Assembly (NCBI GenBank): GCA_937901225.1
Contig: CALCGX010000041.1
Location: 1 to 27,628, forward strand
Direction of reading: 5' to 3'
Source: an uncultured Bacteroidales bacterium
GTDB taxonomy: Bacteria > Bacteroidota > Bacteroidia > Bacteroidales > Paludibacteraceae
Length of the DNA: 27,628 bases
A model generated the notes under the pieces. That model had not been told where the DNA came from. It made no database searches and saw only the letters and a list, made by a program, of their open reading frames with translations. This document shows, one piece after another, positions 1 through 7,843 of the stretch. Each line of letters opens with the position of its first letter. Position 1 is the first letter of the stretch. The position numbers and the translations under genes were made by a program.

Positions 1-252
1 GGTGCAGATTTCCGTTCGCAAGCCGAACAAGCAGTTAAGAATGTGGCAGCAATCCTCAAAGCAGCAGGTACGGATGCTAGCCATGTGGTAAAGACGACTG
101 TCTTTTTGACAGACATGGCTAATTTTGCCGTACTCAACGAAGTGTATTCTACCTTGTTCTCGGCTCCATTCCCAGCGCGTTCTGCTGTGGCAGTAGCAGC
201 ATTGCCTAAGGGCGGATTAGTTGAAATTGAAGTGATGGCGGTATTAGATTAA
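1..252 (+). CDS. ridA: RidA/YjgF-family enamine/imine deaminase, 3' part only
   Basis: The reading frame is open from the first base, so the gene starts outside the window; 83 C-terminal residues are visible of a family length near 125. RidA proteins are small trimeric cytosolic enzymes that hydrolyse reactive enamine/imine intermediates released by PLP enzymes such as threonine dehydratase. Seen here: the family helix (QAVKNVAAILKAAG), the strand VVKTTVFLTDM, the FPARSAV segment whose Arg is the substrate-carboxylate-binding residue in RidA, and a C-terminal LVEIEVMAVLD strand whose Glu matches the conserved active-site acid. A hairpin with a short T run follows at 281-302. The family call is secure; the exact substrate is not determined by sequence. 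Confidence 0.9.
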   Translation, partial: GADFRSQAEQAVKNVAAILKAAGTDASHVVKTTVFLTDMANFAVLNEVYSTLFSAPFPARSAVAVAALPKGGLVEIEVMAVLD

Positions 253-280
253 CCACCATTTTGTCAGTCTCAAAAAAGTG

Positions 281-302
281 GCACGATATTTGTCGTGCTT
301 TT
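281..302 (+). terminator. Intrinsic terminator of ridA-like gene
   Basis: A 6-bp stem GCACGA/TCGTGC (281-286 with 293-298) encloses a 6-nt loop and is followed by TTTT. It sits 28 nt after the ridA stop and before the ATG at 308. Because it would lie inside a longer version of the next gene starting at 278, it supports choosing 308 as that gene's start. Confidence 0.6.
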
Positions 303-307
303 GGTGT

Positions 308-1234
308 ATGAAACGAATTAAACTATTTTTTCTGTTCTTATTGCTTGGCTTCGGGGCACAAGCGGCGGTATATACGCCAACTTCTTTGCCCAATCCCAAG
401 GCACACGACATTAATAATTATGTCTGCAATCCCGATGAAATCGTGGATAGCAGCGAGGTCCGATTTCTCAATCGCCTAGCGCAGCAACTCGAGGATTCTA
501 CTCTGGTGGAGCTATGCGTAGTAGCAGTGAATAGTATTGGTGAAATGGACGCTTTTGACTTCTGCTACGAAGTTTTCCAGCGTTGGGGAATTGGCAAGAA
601 AGGGAAGAATACTGGAGTATTGTTGTTCTTGGCTGTGGAATCGCGTGACGTACGCATTATGACAGGCGGTGGCATTGAGGGTGTTCTCACCGATGCAGTG
701 TGCAACGAGATCATTCAAACCGCAATGATGGCGCCACTTCGTAATGCCGATTATTCGGATGCCATGGCGTTAGGTGCGTTGCGCATATATGAGGTATGTA
801 TTGATGGTGCTGCGTCTGAAGAACTACGCCAAATGACATCGGCCACCAATCGCTATCATTATGCCGATGAATCCGAGGAAAACGAACTTTTTGAGTTGTT
901 ATTAGCAGGGGGCATAGTGTTGGCATTGCTTGTGTTTGCATTCGCGATAGTGGCTGTACCCAAGAAATGTCCTAAATGCGGCAAACGCGGCATGCACAAG
1001 ACTAATGAACAAATAATCACTCGTGCAACTACTAAGAAAGAAGGATTGGGCGTGCGTACCTATGTATGTAAGCACTGTGGGCATCGTGAAGATAAATCCT
1101 ATGTCATTCCAAGAGAAGTACCTACAGTCATTATTACTGGCGGAGGTTCTCGTGGAGGCTTTGGTGGGGGGAGTTTTGGCGGTGGATTCGGCGGAGGCAG
1201 CACCTTTGGAGGTGGTGCAGGAGGAAAGTTTTAA
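308..1234 (+). CDS. TPM-domain (YgcG-like) membrane protein with zinc ribbon and Gly-rich tail
   Basis: A 308-residue protein, read from the ATG at 308, which directly precedes a signal peptide (MKRIKLFFLFLLLGFGAQA). An in-frame ATG at 278 would place a terminator hairpin inside the coding region and is rejected. A TPM domain follows at about residues 35-180, including the typical RWGIGKKGKNTGVLLFLAVESRDVRIMTG region (given here by its key residues GKKxKNTGVLL and RxxRIxTG). A membrane helix lies at about 195-217. After it comes a zinc ribbon with two CxxC pairs (CPKC about 221, CKHC about 254), then a Gly/Ser/Phe-rich tail of about 30 residues. TPM proteins are linked to envelope or photosystem repair, but the bacterial role is not settled. 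The immediate downstream lemA gene is the usual partner of TPM proteins. Confidence 0.85.
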   Translation: MKRIKLFFLFLLLGFGAQAAVYTPTSLPNPKAHDINNYVCNPDEIVDSSEVRFLNRLAQQLEDSTLVELCVVAVNSIGEMDAFDFCYEVFQRWGIGKKGKNTGVLLFLAVESRDVRIMTGGGIEGVLTDAVCNEIIQTAMMAPLRNADYSDAMALGALRIYEVCIDGAASEELRQMTSATNRYHYADESEENELFELLLAGGIVLALLVFAFAIVAVPKKCPKCGKRGMHKTNEQIITRATTKKEGLGVRTYVCKHCGHREDKSYVIPREVPTVIITGGGSRGGFGGGSFGGGFGGGSTFGGGAGGKF

Positions 1235-1288
1235 ATGACAAGATTATACAACTCTACACAATATTAAACAAAACTTTACAAGATAATT

Positions 1289-1879
1289 ATGAATAAGAAA
1301 ACCGTAACATGGATTGTAGTACTGGGAGTACTGGCAATCGTAGTCATTTGGGGCGTAAGTCGCTACAATGCTATTATTACCGCAGAAGAGAATGTAAATA
1401 CTGCTTGGTCGCAAGTAGAAAATCAATACCAGCGTCGTGCGGATTTGATTCCCAATCTCGTTGAAACCGTCAAAGGTTATGCGGCACATGAGAGCGAAAC
1501 GTTCGAAAGCGTGATTGCTGCTCGCGCTAAAGCGACACAAGTGGTGGTTGATCCTACCCATGCAACCGCAGAGCAGATTGCAGCTTTTCAGGCTGCACAA
1601 GGCGAACTCACCCAAGCGTTGGGCAAACTGATGGCTATCTCGGAGAGTTATCCTGATTTGAAAGCTAGCCAAAACTTCTCTGCATTGCAATCGCAGCTTG
1701 AAGGTACAGAAAACCGTATCACAGTCGCTCGCAACAACTTCAACGAAGTTGCTCGTCAGTTTAATACTCTTATTCGCCGTTTCCCAACTAATCTTATTGC
1801 CAATGCGATGAATGCGGAGAAACGTGCTTATTTTGAAGCAACTGATGGTGCCGAGCAAGCCCCTAAAGTGCAGTTTTAA
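1289..1879 (+). CDS. lemA: LemA family protein
   Basis: A 196-residue protein of normal family length with an N-terminal membrane anchor (about residues 7-25). The LemA core follows: YNxIITAEENVNTAWSQVENQYQRR, then the signature RADLIPNLVETVKGYAAHE at about 50-69. The rest is a predicted helical bundle ending near residue 185. LemA proteins are membrane-anchored helical proteins of uncertain function whose genes repeatedly pair with TPM-domain genes, as here (54 nt after the TPM gene's stop). Likely co-transcribed with the upstream TPM gene and the downstream DUF456 gene. The family is certain; the function is not known. Confidence 0.92.
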   Translation: MNKKTVTWIVVLGVLAIVVIWGVSRYNAIITAEENVNTAWSQVENQYQRRADLIPNLVETVKGYAAHESETFESVIAARAKATQVVVDPTHATAEQIAAFQAAQGELTQALGKLMAISESYPDLKASQNFSALQSQLEGTENRITVARNNFNEVARQFNTLIRRFPTNLIANAMNAEKRAYFEATDGAEQAPKVQF

Positions 1880-1898
1880 TCACTAAACACTCAACTAA

Positions 1899-2411
1899 AT
1901 GGATATTCTTCTCATCGTTTTAGGCGCAATATGCCTCTTGTTGGGGCTTATAGGTTGTGTGGCACCAGTATTGCCAGGTGTCCCCCTATCGTATCTAGGC
2001 TTATTGCTTTTGCACTTTACTGATCGCGTGCAATTCTCCTGGCAGTTTCTTGCTGTATGGGGAGTGGTCGTGGTAGTCATTCAAATACTTGATTATTTTA
2101 TTCCAGCATGGGGAACAAAGAAGTTCGGCGGTACTAAATATGGTGTATGGGGTAGTACGATAGGTCTATTCGTTGGACTTTTTATGGGACCGTTAGGTAT
2201 TGTGGTAGGTCCCTTTATAGGTGCAGTTTTAGGCGAGTTAATCTATTTTAATCGTCATCCGCAAGAGACTGCTACACAACCTCAAAATACCAATTTTAAT
2301 CGGGCTCTTCGTGCGGGTTTTGGATCGTTTATAGGTCTGCTAACGGGCACACTAATCAAGGTTATCTGTTGCGGTGTGATGATTGCCTATTTTGTGAAAG
2401 AATTGATATAA
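1899..2411 (+). CDS. DUF456 family integral membrane protein
   Basis: A 170-residue, strongly hydrophobic protein with several membrane helices. The first spans about residues 2-38 and carries the family-like GCVAPVLPGVPLSYLGLLLLH stretch (key residues LPGxPLxxxGLLL). The Gly-rich middle, with FVGLFMGPLGIVVGPFIGAVLGE, is the other DUF456 hallmark. It begins 19 nt after the lemA stop and the cluster ends at a palindromic terminator, so TPM-lemA-DUF456 probably form one transcript. DUF456 proteins have no established role; the context suggests an envelope function, which is inference. Confidence 0.85.
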   Translation: MDILLIVLGAICLLLGLIGCVAPVLPGVPLSYLGLLLLHFTDRVQFSWQFLAVWGVVVVVIQILDYFIPAWGTKKFGGTKYGVWGSTIGLFVGLFMGPLGIVVGPFIGAVLGELIYFNRHPQETATQPQNTNFNRALRAGFGSFIGLLTGTLIKVICCGVMIAYFVKELI

Positions 2412-2433
2412 TTGGCATTAGATTAAATAGATA

Positions 2434-2461
2434 ACAAGAGGCGGGATATCCCGCCTCTTGT
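2434..2461. terminator. Perfect 28-bp palindrome, bidirectional terminator
   Basis: A perfect dyad of 14+14 nt (ACAAGAGGCGGGAT and its complement) lies between the plus-strand DUF456 gene and the minus-strand lipoprotein gene that ends at 2469. GC-rich centre, placement between convergent genes and no coding overlap fit a shared terminator, although T runs are short on both sides (TGTGTTATTT on plus). Confidence 0.65.
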
Positions 2462-2468
2462 GTGTTAT

Positions 2469-4520
2469 TTATTGGTTTAATGCTTCTCTTACTGCTGTTA
2501 GTATAGGTTCCACGCTCATTGGCTTACCTACTGCACCGCGCATCCATGCATCAGGTGTAAGGCAACCTTGTTGATAGATACGCGTATATTCTTTGGCCCA
2601 TTCTGCTTGGGTGGTGCATTGTGCTAAATGCTCTTCTAGCTGATATTGTACTAAGTTGCCTATCGGATAGGCTGGTAAATATAATGCATATCCCACCATG
2701 TGCGAATAGATGGCTAGTAATGGACTATCCTTTTCGCCCAAGACAGGAGCGTAATACTCATTCCACACATCGCTAGCAATGGCAATTACTGCTTCGCGCA
2801 GTTCAGCAGCAGTAGCTTTTTGATTGGCGTATAACCATTGCCACATGCGCATATCTACTAGGCTAACGCCCATAATTTCGTACATACCCCAAATAAGGTC
2901 GAATATTTGTTCTGCATTTTGTGATGTTTGTAGATTTTTATGTAGCAGTTGCAAGTCACGTTCTTGAAAAAGGAAAGCACTCGCCTCGGTGAAACCCGTA
3001 TTGGGAATACCTGCCAGGGTGTAATAGTCCATGTCGTAGAGCGAAATAACTTCTTCTACATTATGTCCAAACTCATGTACAGCGATGTTGTATCCCTTAT
3101 AATCCATACCTTTAACACCTACGCGCGTGCGCAAGCGTGCGGGTTGCTCTCTACCCACACAAGGGCGAGCATGACCAGAACCGCGAGCGGACTCTACAAC
3201 AATATGCGATGCCACTTCTTTCGCTTTTTCGGGTGCGAATCCCAAGTCCTTTAGCATGCGTGGTATATCTTTCTCGAAGGCTTTGGCATCGGGATAACGC
3301 ATTTGAGTTTCAGCGGTTAGCACATCTTCGGAGATATTGCTACGGCTCTTGAATCCGTCGTACCATATATCATATGGACGAAGATCACGACCTAAACGTT
3401 CGCGGATAATTCTTGCTACTTGCTTCACCTCGTCCGATTGGATAAGTTGGGTGAAGAGTGCTTCGATTTCTTCAAAAGGAATCTGCAAGTCCTCGTTGAA
3501 GGTGCGCAGTACATGTGATGGGGCATCCGGACGATGCTTATCTATCGCTTGCAAAGCATGGAAAATATTGATAATTTGCTGATAACGTGTGTCTGGCTCA
3601 CGGCTGATATCCACTTTGAGCTTGATGTCTGAATCGGGATTGCCACTTACATCGTTGGTCGTAGGGCACCAGAGTAGTTTATCATTGCTTACTACGCAAT
3701 TAGGTATTTCTTGGCGGATAATACGCAGCATCACTTGGTAAATCATCTCTTGTTTTTCGTGAGCGTGAGGCACGGTAGCATAGTTGGACTTGAGTTCATC
3801 GCGCAGATTCCAATGCGAGAGCAATGCCATTGGTTCTTGCCACAGTTGCTCGCCTTGTTCATTGCGCAGGCAATGCATCATAATATTGTATCCAGCAATA
3901 TAATTTTCTGCTTCACTGAGTGCTTGCGAATAGGTGGCCATCACTTTGCCTGGTACTCGGTCGGTGAATACATCACCAAGGCGAGCATATGCCCATTCTT
4001 GGCGTGACCAGTCTTTACCCAACGTATTTTTCTCTTCGAGTGAGTAGTGCGGGAAGTTCAGCACGCAGATATGAGCAATTTTGTTGGCAAACATATCCTC
4101 AGTGAAATGCGCCATGGGACTATATCCGCTGATAATCCAATCCACTTGTGTCGGCTCACCTTTTCCAAGAAGGGTGGTAGGTTCTTGTAGCGTATTATTT
4201 AGCATGTCGGCACTCTGATTGCATTGCTCAATGATATACGCCAAACGATTGTAAAGCATTTGTTTTTCTTCGCAAGTGCCTGCATACGAATGACTTACTA
4301 AATCTTGGAAATCAGCTTCAGAACCATCATTCTCTTGCCATAGGGTAGCCACTTGCTCTACGCCGCGTGTGACAAGGGCTACGTCGGCTTCGGGATGCGC
4401 TGTGGTGATAGCTGCGATACTTGCTTGGATAGTTGTGTCACTAATCATAATTTGTTTGTGCTTGGGCTGACAAGCTGTTAGTAGTGCTGCTATGCCCAGA
4501 AAAATAATAGGATATTTCAT
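2469..4520 (-). CDS. Large lipoprotein with gluzincin-type zinc metallopeptidase motif
   Basis: Read from the ATG at 4520, giving 683 residues with a lipoprotein signal (MKYPIIFLGIAALLTAC; lipobox LTAC, Cys17). An upstream in-frame start at 4544 only adds a charged extension before the signal and overlaps the promoter. The single clear catalytic motif is HEFGH at about residues 482-486, followed some 26 residues later by GFTEASAF, whose Glu is a fitting third zinc ligand. This spacing resembles gluzincins such as M3-like peptidases, but the rest shows no standard M3 landmarks that I can recognise. The protein is probably tethered to the outer membrane and may cut peptides. It stands alone on the minus strand with its own promoter. 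What it cleaves is unknown. Confidence 0.72.
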   Translation of the reverse strand: MKYPIIFLGIAALLTACQPKHKQIMISDTTIQASIAAITTAHPEADVALVTRGVEQVATLWQENDGSEADFQDLVSHSYAGTCEEKQMLYNRLAYIIEQCNQSADMLNNTLQEPTTLLGKGEPTQVDWIISGYSPMAHFTEDMFANKIAHICVLNFPHYSLEEKNTLGKDWSRQEWAYARLGDVFTDRVPGKVMATYSQALSEAENYIAGYNIMMHCLRNEQGEQLWQEPMALLSHWNLRDELKSNYATVPHAHEKQEMIYQVMLRIIRQEIPNCVVSNDKLLWCPTTNDVSGNPDSDIKLKVDISREPDTRYQQIINIFHALQAIDKHRPDAPSHVLRTFNEDLQIPFEEIEALFTQLIQSDEVKQVARIIRERLGRDLRPYDIWYDGFKSRSNISEDVLTAETQMRYPDAKAFEKDIPRMLKDLGFAPEKAKEVASHIVVESARGSGHARPCVGREQPARLRTRVGVKGMDYKGYNIAVHEFGHNVEEVISLYDMDYYTLAGIPNTGFTEASAFLFQERDLQLLHKNLQTSQNAEQIFDLIWGMYEIMGVSLVDMRMWQWLYANQKATAAELREAVIAIASDVWNEYYAPVLGEKDSPLLAIYSHMVGYALYLPAYPIGNLVQYQLEEHLAQCTTQAEWAKEYTRIYQQGCLTPDAWMRGAVGKPMSVEPILTAVREALNQ

Positions 4521-4526
4521 TGTTTT

Positions 4527-4549
4527 AGTTATATTTGCGCACAAAATTA
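4527..4549 (-). promoter_or_regulatory. Candidate -7 promoter region of the metallopeptidase lipoprotein
   Basis: On the minus strand TAATTTTG fits the Bacteroidota -7 consensus TAnnTTTG and lies about 25 nt upstream of the ATG at 4520. A -33 TTG at the ideal 20-nt spacing is not evident, so this is a partial match. Confidence 0.45.
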
Positions 4550-4557
4550 CAACAATT

Positions 4558-4590
4558 TTTGCAAATACGAAAATTTATTTACAACTTTTG
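4558..4590 (+). promoter_or_regulatory. Candidate promoter of the secreted hydrolase
   Basis: TTTG at 4558-4561 and AACTTTTG at 4583-4590 are separated by 21 nt. The -7 element misses the consensus first T. It would yield a leader of about 65 nt before the ATG at 4661. It lies back to back with the promoter of the divergent lipoprotein gene. Confidence 0.35.
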
Positions 4591-4660
4591 CACGGTTTTT
4601 GTATCTCTTTAAACAAACCAACCATTAAACCTATTAACCTTAACTAATTTTTTTACGACA

Positions 4661-5890
4661 ATGAAACACAAGTCTACTTTTTTTATCTTCACGTTTGCTT
4701 TCTGCGCTACGATAGCATTGCAGGCAAATGATTATGTGATGCTGACTCCGCTGGACACGGCAGCATTACCGGCTATTCCAAGTAAAGATTGTGGCGGTAA
4801 TATTGTGCGTTCTGCTCTTGACGGTAATGCCATGTGGCAACACGCACTCAAGCAATTACAACGCGAACACTTCTCCGATGAAAGCGTGTACAAACTTATG
4901 GTAAAGCTATATCGCAATACCCACAAGCATTATGTTACCTTCCCAGTGGCATACTGGAGTACGGATCCACAAGGAGACTCGTTGTTGGTTTCTGGACGCG
5001 TGTACTTACCCAAACGCCGTTACCTAAATGGTATCGTAATTGCTAATCACTACACCATGACTGCGGATTCAGAACTACCAAGCAATATGCTTTCGATGGA
5101 AAGTGTTTACACCATGAAGGGCTATGCGGTCATTATGCCAGACTATGTAGGTTATGGACTATCGCGCGATGAAGTACACCCTTATCTGCATTGGCGTAGT
5201 GCAGCGCATACTGCAGTGGACTTGCTGAATTGTATGCCTGAACTCTTGGATTATTATGGCTACTCATACCCAATAGATGTGCTAGTGACTGGCTATTCAC
5301 AGGGTGGGGCAGTGGCATTGGGTGTGACACGATTGTTGGAGGAATTAGATAGCACTTGGATAGTACGCAAACTCTATGCGGGTGCAGGTCCGTATGACCC
5401 TGCAGGCACATATCTATATAGTATGGAACGTGATGAGATGGGTATTCCTGCTGCTATTCCGATGATTGTCATGGGGTTGAGCGATGCGTATGATGTGGAG
5501 GTTGAATTAGAAGATTTTTTTCTAGAACCGCTATTATCTAATTATGAGGATTGGATATTGTCAAAAGAATACACGGTCAGTGAGATTAATCGCCTAATGG
5601 GCTCTACAATCATGAGCGAATTGATGACGGAAGATGCGCTAAGACTAGATAGTCCGCAAGCAGATATGCTCTATAAACTATTGCTACGGAATAGCAATGT
5701 GGGGTATGATTTGCAATCACCTGCCTATTTCCTCCATAGTTTGGATGATGAGGTTGTTCCTATGCTGAATACAATCAACCTACAAGAGCAGATGCCTGAT
5801 GAAAGCGGGAAAACCTACGATTATAACCACTATGGCTCACATATGGCTGCTAGTGTTCCATTCATGCAGTATGTTTATCAAGATTTATAA
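4661..5890 (+). CDS. Secreted alpha/beta hydrolase (lipase/esterase-like)
   Basis: A 409-residue protein with an N-terminal signal peptide (MKHKSTFFIFTFAFCATIALQA) and no lipobox, so secreted or periplasmic. Alpha/beta-hydrolase landmarks are in order: MPDYVGYG at about 159-166, the nucleophile elbow GYSQGG with Ser213, an acid candidate in SLDDEVVP (Asp362 or 363), and His394 in NHYGSH. The layout (DYxGxG before the elbow, an inserted lid of about 100 residues, late Asp and His) resembles secretory lipase / S9-like esterases of Bacteroidota. The substrate cannot be told from sequence. It is followed 59 nt later by a lipocalin gene, which might share the transcript. Confidence 0.8.
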   Translation: MKHKSTFFIFTFAFCATIALQANDYVMLTPLDTAALPAIPSKDCGGNIVRSALDGNAMWQHALKQLQREHFSDESVYKLMVKLYRNTHKHYVTFPVAYWSTDPQGDSLLVSGRVYLPKRRYLNGIVIANHYTMTADSELPSNMLSMESVYTMKGYAVIMPDYVGYGLSRDEVHPYLHWRSAAHTAVDLLNCMPELLDYYGYSYPIDVLVTGYSQGGAVALGVTRLLEELDSTWIVRKLYAGAGPYDPAGTYLYSMERDEMGIPAAIPMIVMGLSDAYDVEVELEDFFLEPLLSNYEDWILSKEYTVSEINRLMGSTIMSELMTEDALRLDSPQADMLYKLLLRNSNVGYDLQSPAYFLHSLDDEVVPMLNTINLQEQMPDESGKTYDYNHYGSHMAASVPFMQYVYQDL

Positions 5891-5892
5891 TC

Positions 5893-5915
5893 CAATCCTT
5901 GTGAGGATTGTCTAT
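5893..5915 (+). terminator. Weak hairpin after hydrolase gene
   Basis: A 6-bp stem CAATCC/GGATTG with a 6-nt loop starts 3 nt after the stop codon. Only a poor T tract (TCTATC) follows, so it may be an attenuator or 3'-end hairpin rather than a full terminator. Confidence 0.3.
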
Positions 5916-5949
5916 CATAAATTCACCTTAACTTAAAAACCAAACAACT

Positions 5950-6462
5950 ATGAAAAGATTTTTCCTAATGGCTTGTGTTGTCGGCCTGTTCGGTGCATGC
6001 GATGCCGCATCCAACATTGACAACAGTACTGTAAAATCAGTAGATTTGGATCGCTACCTAGGTAGTTGGTATGAGATTGCTAAGTTCGATCACAGTTTTG
6101 AACGAGGTTTGGACTATGCGATGGCGCGCTATACCTTGCGCGATGATGGCAAAATTGATGTCTTGAACACGGGCATTAAAGATGGACGCGCAAAAGATGC
6201 TAAGGGTATCGCTAAAACGACAGATGTTCCGGGCTTGCTACGTGTTTCCTTCTTCGGTCCATTTTTCAGTGATTACCGCATTATGATGTTAGATGAAGAC
6301 TACCAATATGTGTTGGTGGGCGGTAGTACTGACAAATATCTGTGGATTCTATCACGTACACCCGTATTGGATGATGCCACCAAATCGCTCATTCTAGCCG
6401 AAGCAGATCGTCGTGGCTATGATACCAGCAAACTTATTTGGGTGAAGCAAAGCGCTCAATGA
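5950..6462 (+). CDS. Blc-type outer-membrane lipocalin lipoprotein
   Basis: A 170-residue lipoprotein: signal MKRFFLMACVVGLFGAC with lipobox ending at Cys17, then the lipocalin first motif GxW (YLGSWYEIAKFDHSFERG, Trp40). Later conserved blocks are YTLRDDGKIDVLNTG, LLRVSFFGPFFSDYRIMMLDEDYQYVLVG and the third-motif-like LWILSRTP. This order and length match bacterial lipocalin Blc, which binds lysophospholipids and fatty acids at the outer membrane under envelope stress. Stop codon lies only 5 nt from the end of the convergent rmuC gene, with no room for a terminator between, so the two transcripts must overlap at their 3' ends. Confidence 0.9.
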   Translation: MKRFFLMACVVGLFGACDAASNIDNSTVKSVDLDRYLGSWYEIAKFDHSFERGLDYAMARYTLRDDGKIDVLNTGIKDGRAKDAKGIAKTTDVPGLLRVSFFGPFFSDYRIMMLDEDYQYVLVGGSTDKYLWILSRTPVLDDATKSLILAEADRRGYDTSKLIWVKQSAQ

Positions 6463-6467
6463 TACAT

Positions 6468-7787
6468 TTAAGCGATGTCATCGTTTGAGGATTCGTCCAT
6501 ATACGATTCGGGTAGCGCTTTCTTGGTCTTAACGCCCATATCACGTAAGCGATAGCCTGTATCGAGTACACTACGGGAGCCAATCATCAACTGATGGTTG
6601 GCTTCTTCATATGCTTTGGTGGCTTGTTGCAGACTCTTCTCTACTTTGCCAAATTTCTCGATGAAACCGTTTAATCTATCGAGTAGCAACCCTACGGTCT
6701 GGAATACCTTAGCATAGCTCTTATTCTGTTCGATCTGACGCCAAGTCACATTCACAATGCGTAGCGCTGCATACAGATTCATCTCGCTGACAATGAAGAT
6801 ACGATCTTTGAGGAAGGTGTCGCGCCAGAGATTCTTCTCATGTGCCATAGCCACTTGCATTGCGCCTTCGTTAGGGATAAACATAAACACGAAATCGGCT
6901 GATTTTCTGCCATTTTCGATATACGCAGCATAGTTAGCACGGCGTAGTTCGTTGATATGATTATGAATGCTAGTCAAGATCTCCTTGGCATACATCTCGC
7001 GCTCATCATCAGTCTTAGCATGGACATAATTGTCGTAGGAAGTGATAGTCATCTTAGAGTCGATGATCACATCTTCCTTATCATCTAAGTGCAGGATAAA
7101 ATCAGGGCGCATGATCTTATTCGTCTCTTCGTTGCGCAAGGTTTGCCCCTTTTCATCGCGCAAAGTGGGTTGATAGACATAGTGAATACCCTCTTTAAGT
7201 CCCTGACTCTCCAACATCTCCTTCACTACCAATTCGCCCCAATCGCCTTGCGATTTAGGTTGATAGAGTAGGGTTTCTACCAATCGGTCTGCTCGAGTTC
7301 CGATAGATTCGGTCTTTTCTACAAGATTTTTGATACTCTGCTCAAGACGAGTGGTAGTATTCCCATGTTGTGTTTGGGTGTCCTTCATCTCTTTCTCTAA
7401 TTTAGAAATGGTCTCTTTGAGAGGATCAATGATGGAGGACATCTGGGTGCGGTTGGTTTGTTCCAACTTCTCGCTGCGTATGTCTAAGAGTTTTTGGGTA
7501 GTGTTGGTAAGTTCCGCTTGTAGAAACTTGATTTGTTCCGCCAATTTCTCATCAGCTTGTTGGCGAGTAGCCTCGTTCTTTTCTTTCTCGTACTTGAGTT
7601 CGAGTTCTTTTTGCGAGAGAAGAAGTTTGGTTTCTTGGACTTTTGTTTGTTCCTCGGCAAGCGCTTGCTCGGCAGTAGTCAGTTGTTGACGAACATGAGT
7701 AAGCTGTTGGCGCATAAGCCAATATACCAACGCTCCCACTGCTACTGCCAGGAGAATTCCGATAATAGATGCAATAATGATTTCCAT
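6468..7787 (-). CDS. rmuC: DNA recombination protein RmuC
   Basis: 439 residues: an N-terminal membrane segment (about residues 4-24), a long coiled coil (about 27-165, rich in Gln/Glu/Lys) and the RmuC core. Core landmarks include the SQGDWGELVVKEMLESQGLKEG block, then RPDFILHLDDKEDVIIDSKM (the PD-(D/E)xK-like D..DSK), then a helical tail. RmuC family proteins are predicted nucleases of the restriction-endonuclease-like fold that limit DNA rearrangement (inversion at short inverted repeats). The DFxxxDSK residues are present, so the protein is probably active. It lies downstream of a terminator for the neighbouring glycosidase gene, so it is probably transcribed from its own promoter. Confidence 0.92.
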   Translation of the reverse strand: MEIIIASIIGILLAVAVGALVYWLMRQQLTHVRQQLTTAEQALAEEQTKVQETKLLLSQKELELKYEKEKNEATRQQADEKLAEQIKFLQAELTNTTQKLLDIRSEKLEQTNRTQMSSIIDPLKETISKLEKEMKDTQTQHGNTTTRLEQSIKNLVEKTESIGTRADRLVETLLYQPKSQGDWGELVVKEMLESQGLKEGIHYVYQPTLRDEKGQTLRNEETNKIMRPDFILHLDDKEDVIIDSKMTITSYDNYVHAKTDDEREMYAKEILTSIHNHINELRRANYAAYIENGRKSADFVFMFIPNEGAMQVAMAHEKNLWRDTFLKDRIFIVSEMNLYAALRIVNVTWRQIEQNKSYAKVFQTVGLLLDRLNGFIEKFGKVEKSLQQATKAYEEANHQLMIGSRSVLDTGYRLRDMGVKTKKALPESYMDESSNDDIA

Positions 7788-7799
7788 AGTCTAATTATT

Positions 7800-7829
7800 A
7801 AAAATGGAGCGAAGACTCGCTCCATTTTT
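7800..7829 (-). terminator. Strong terminator after glycosidase gene
   Basis: A 13-bp perfect stem (7800-7812 with 7817-7829) with a 4-nt loop AGAC. The stem ends in AAAAA/TTTTT, so it can act in both directions; it lies just 3' of the minus-strand gene ending at 7844 and upstream of rmuC. Confidence 0.85.
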
Positions 7830-7843
7830 ATCTGTTTGATGAA

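Noticed and set aside
278..307. Extended start of the TPM gene at 278
   Set aside because: The added 10 residues run through a terminator-like hairpin and precede a perfect signal peptide; the ATG at 308 is preferred.
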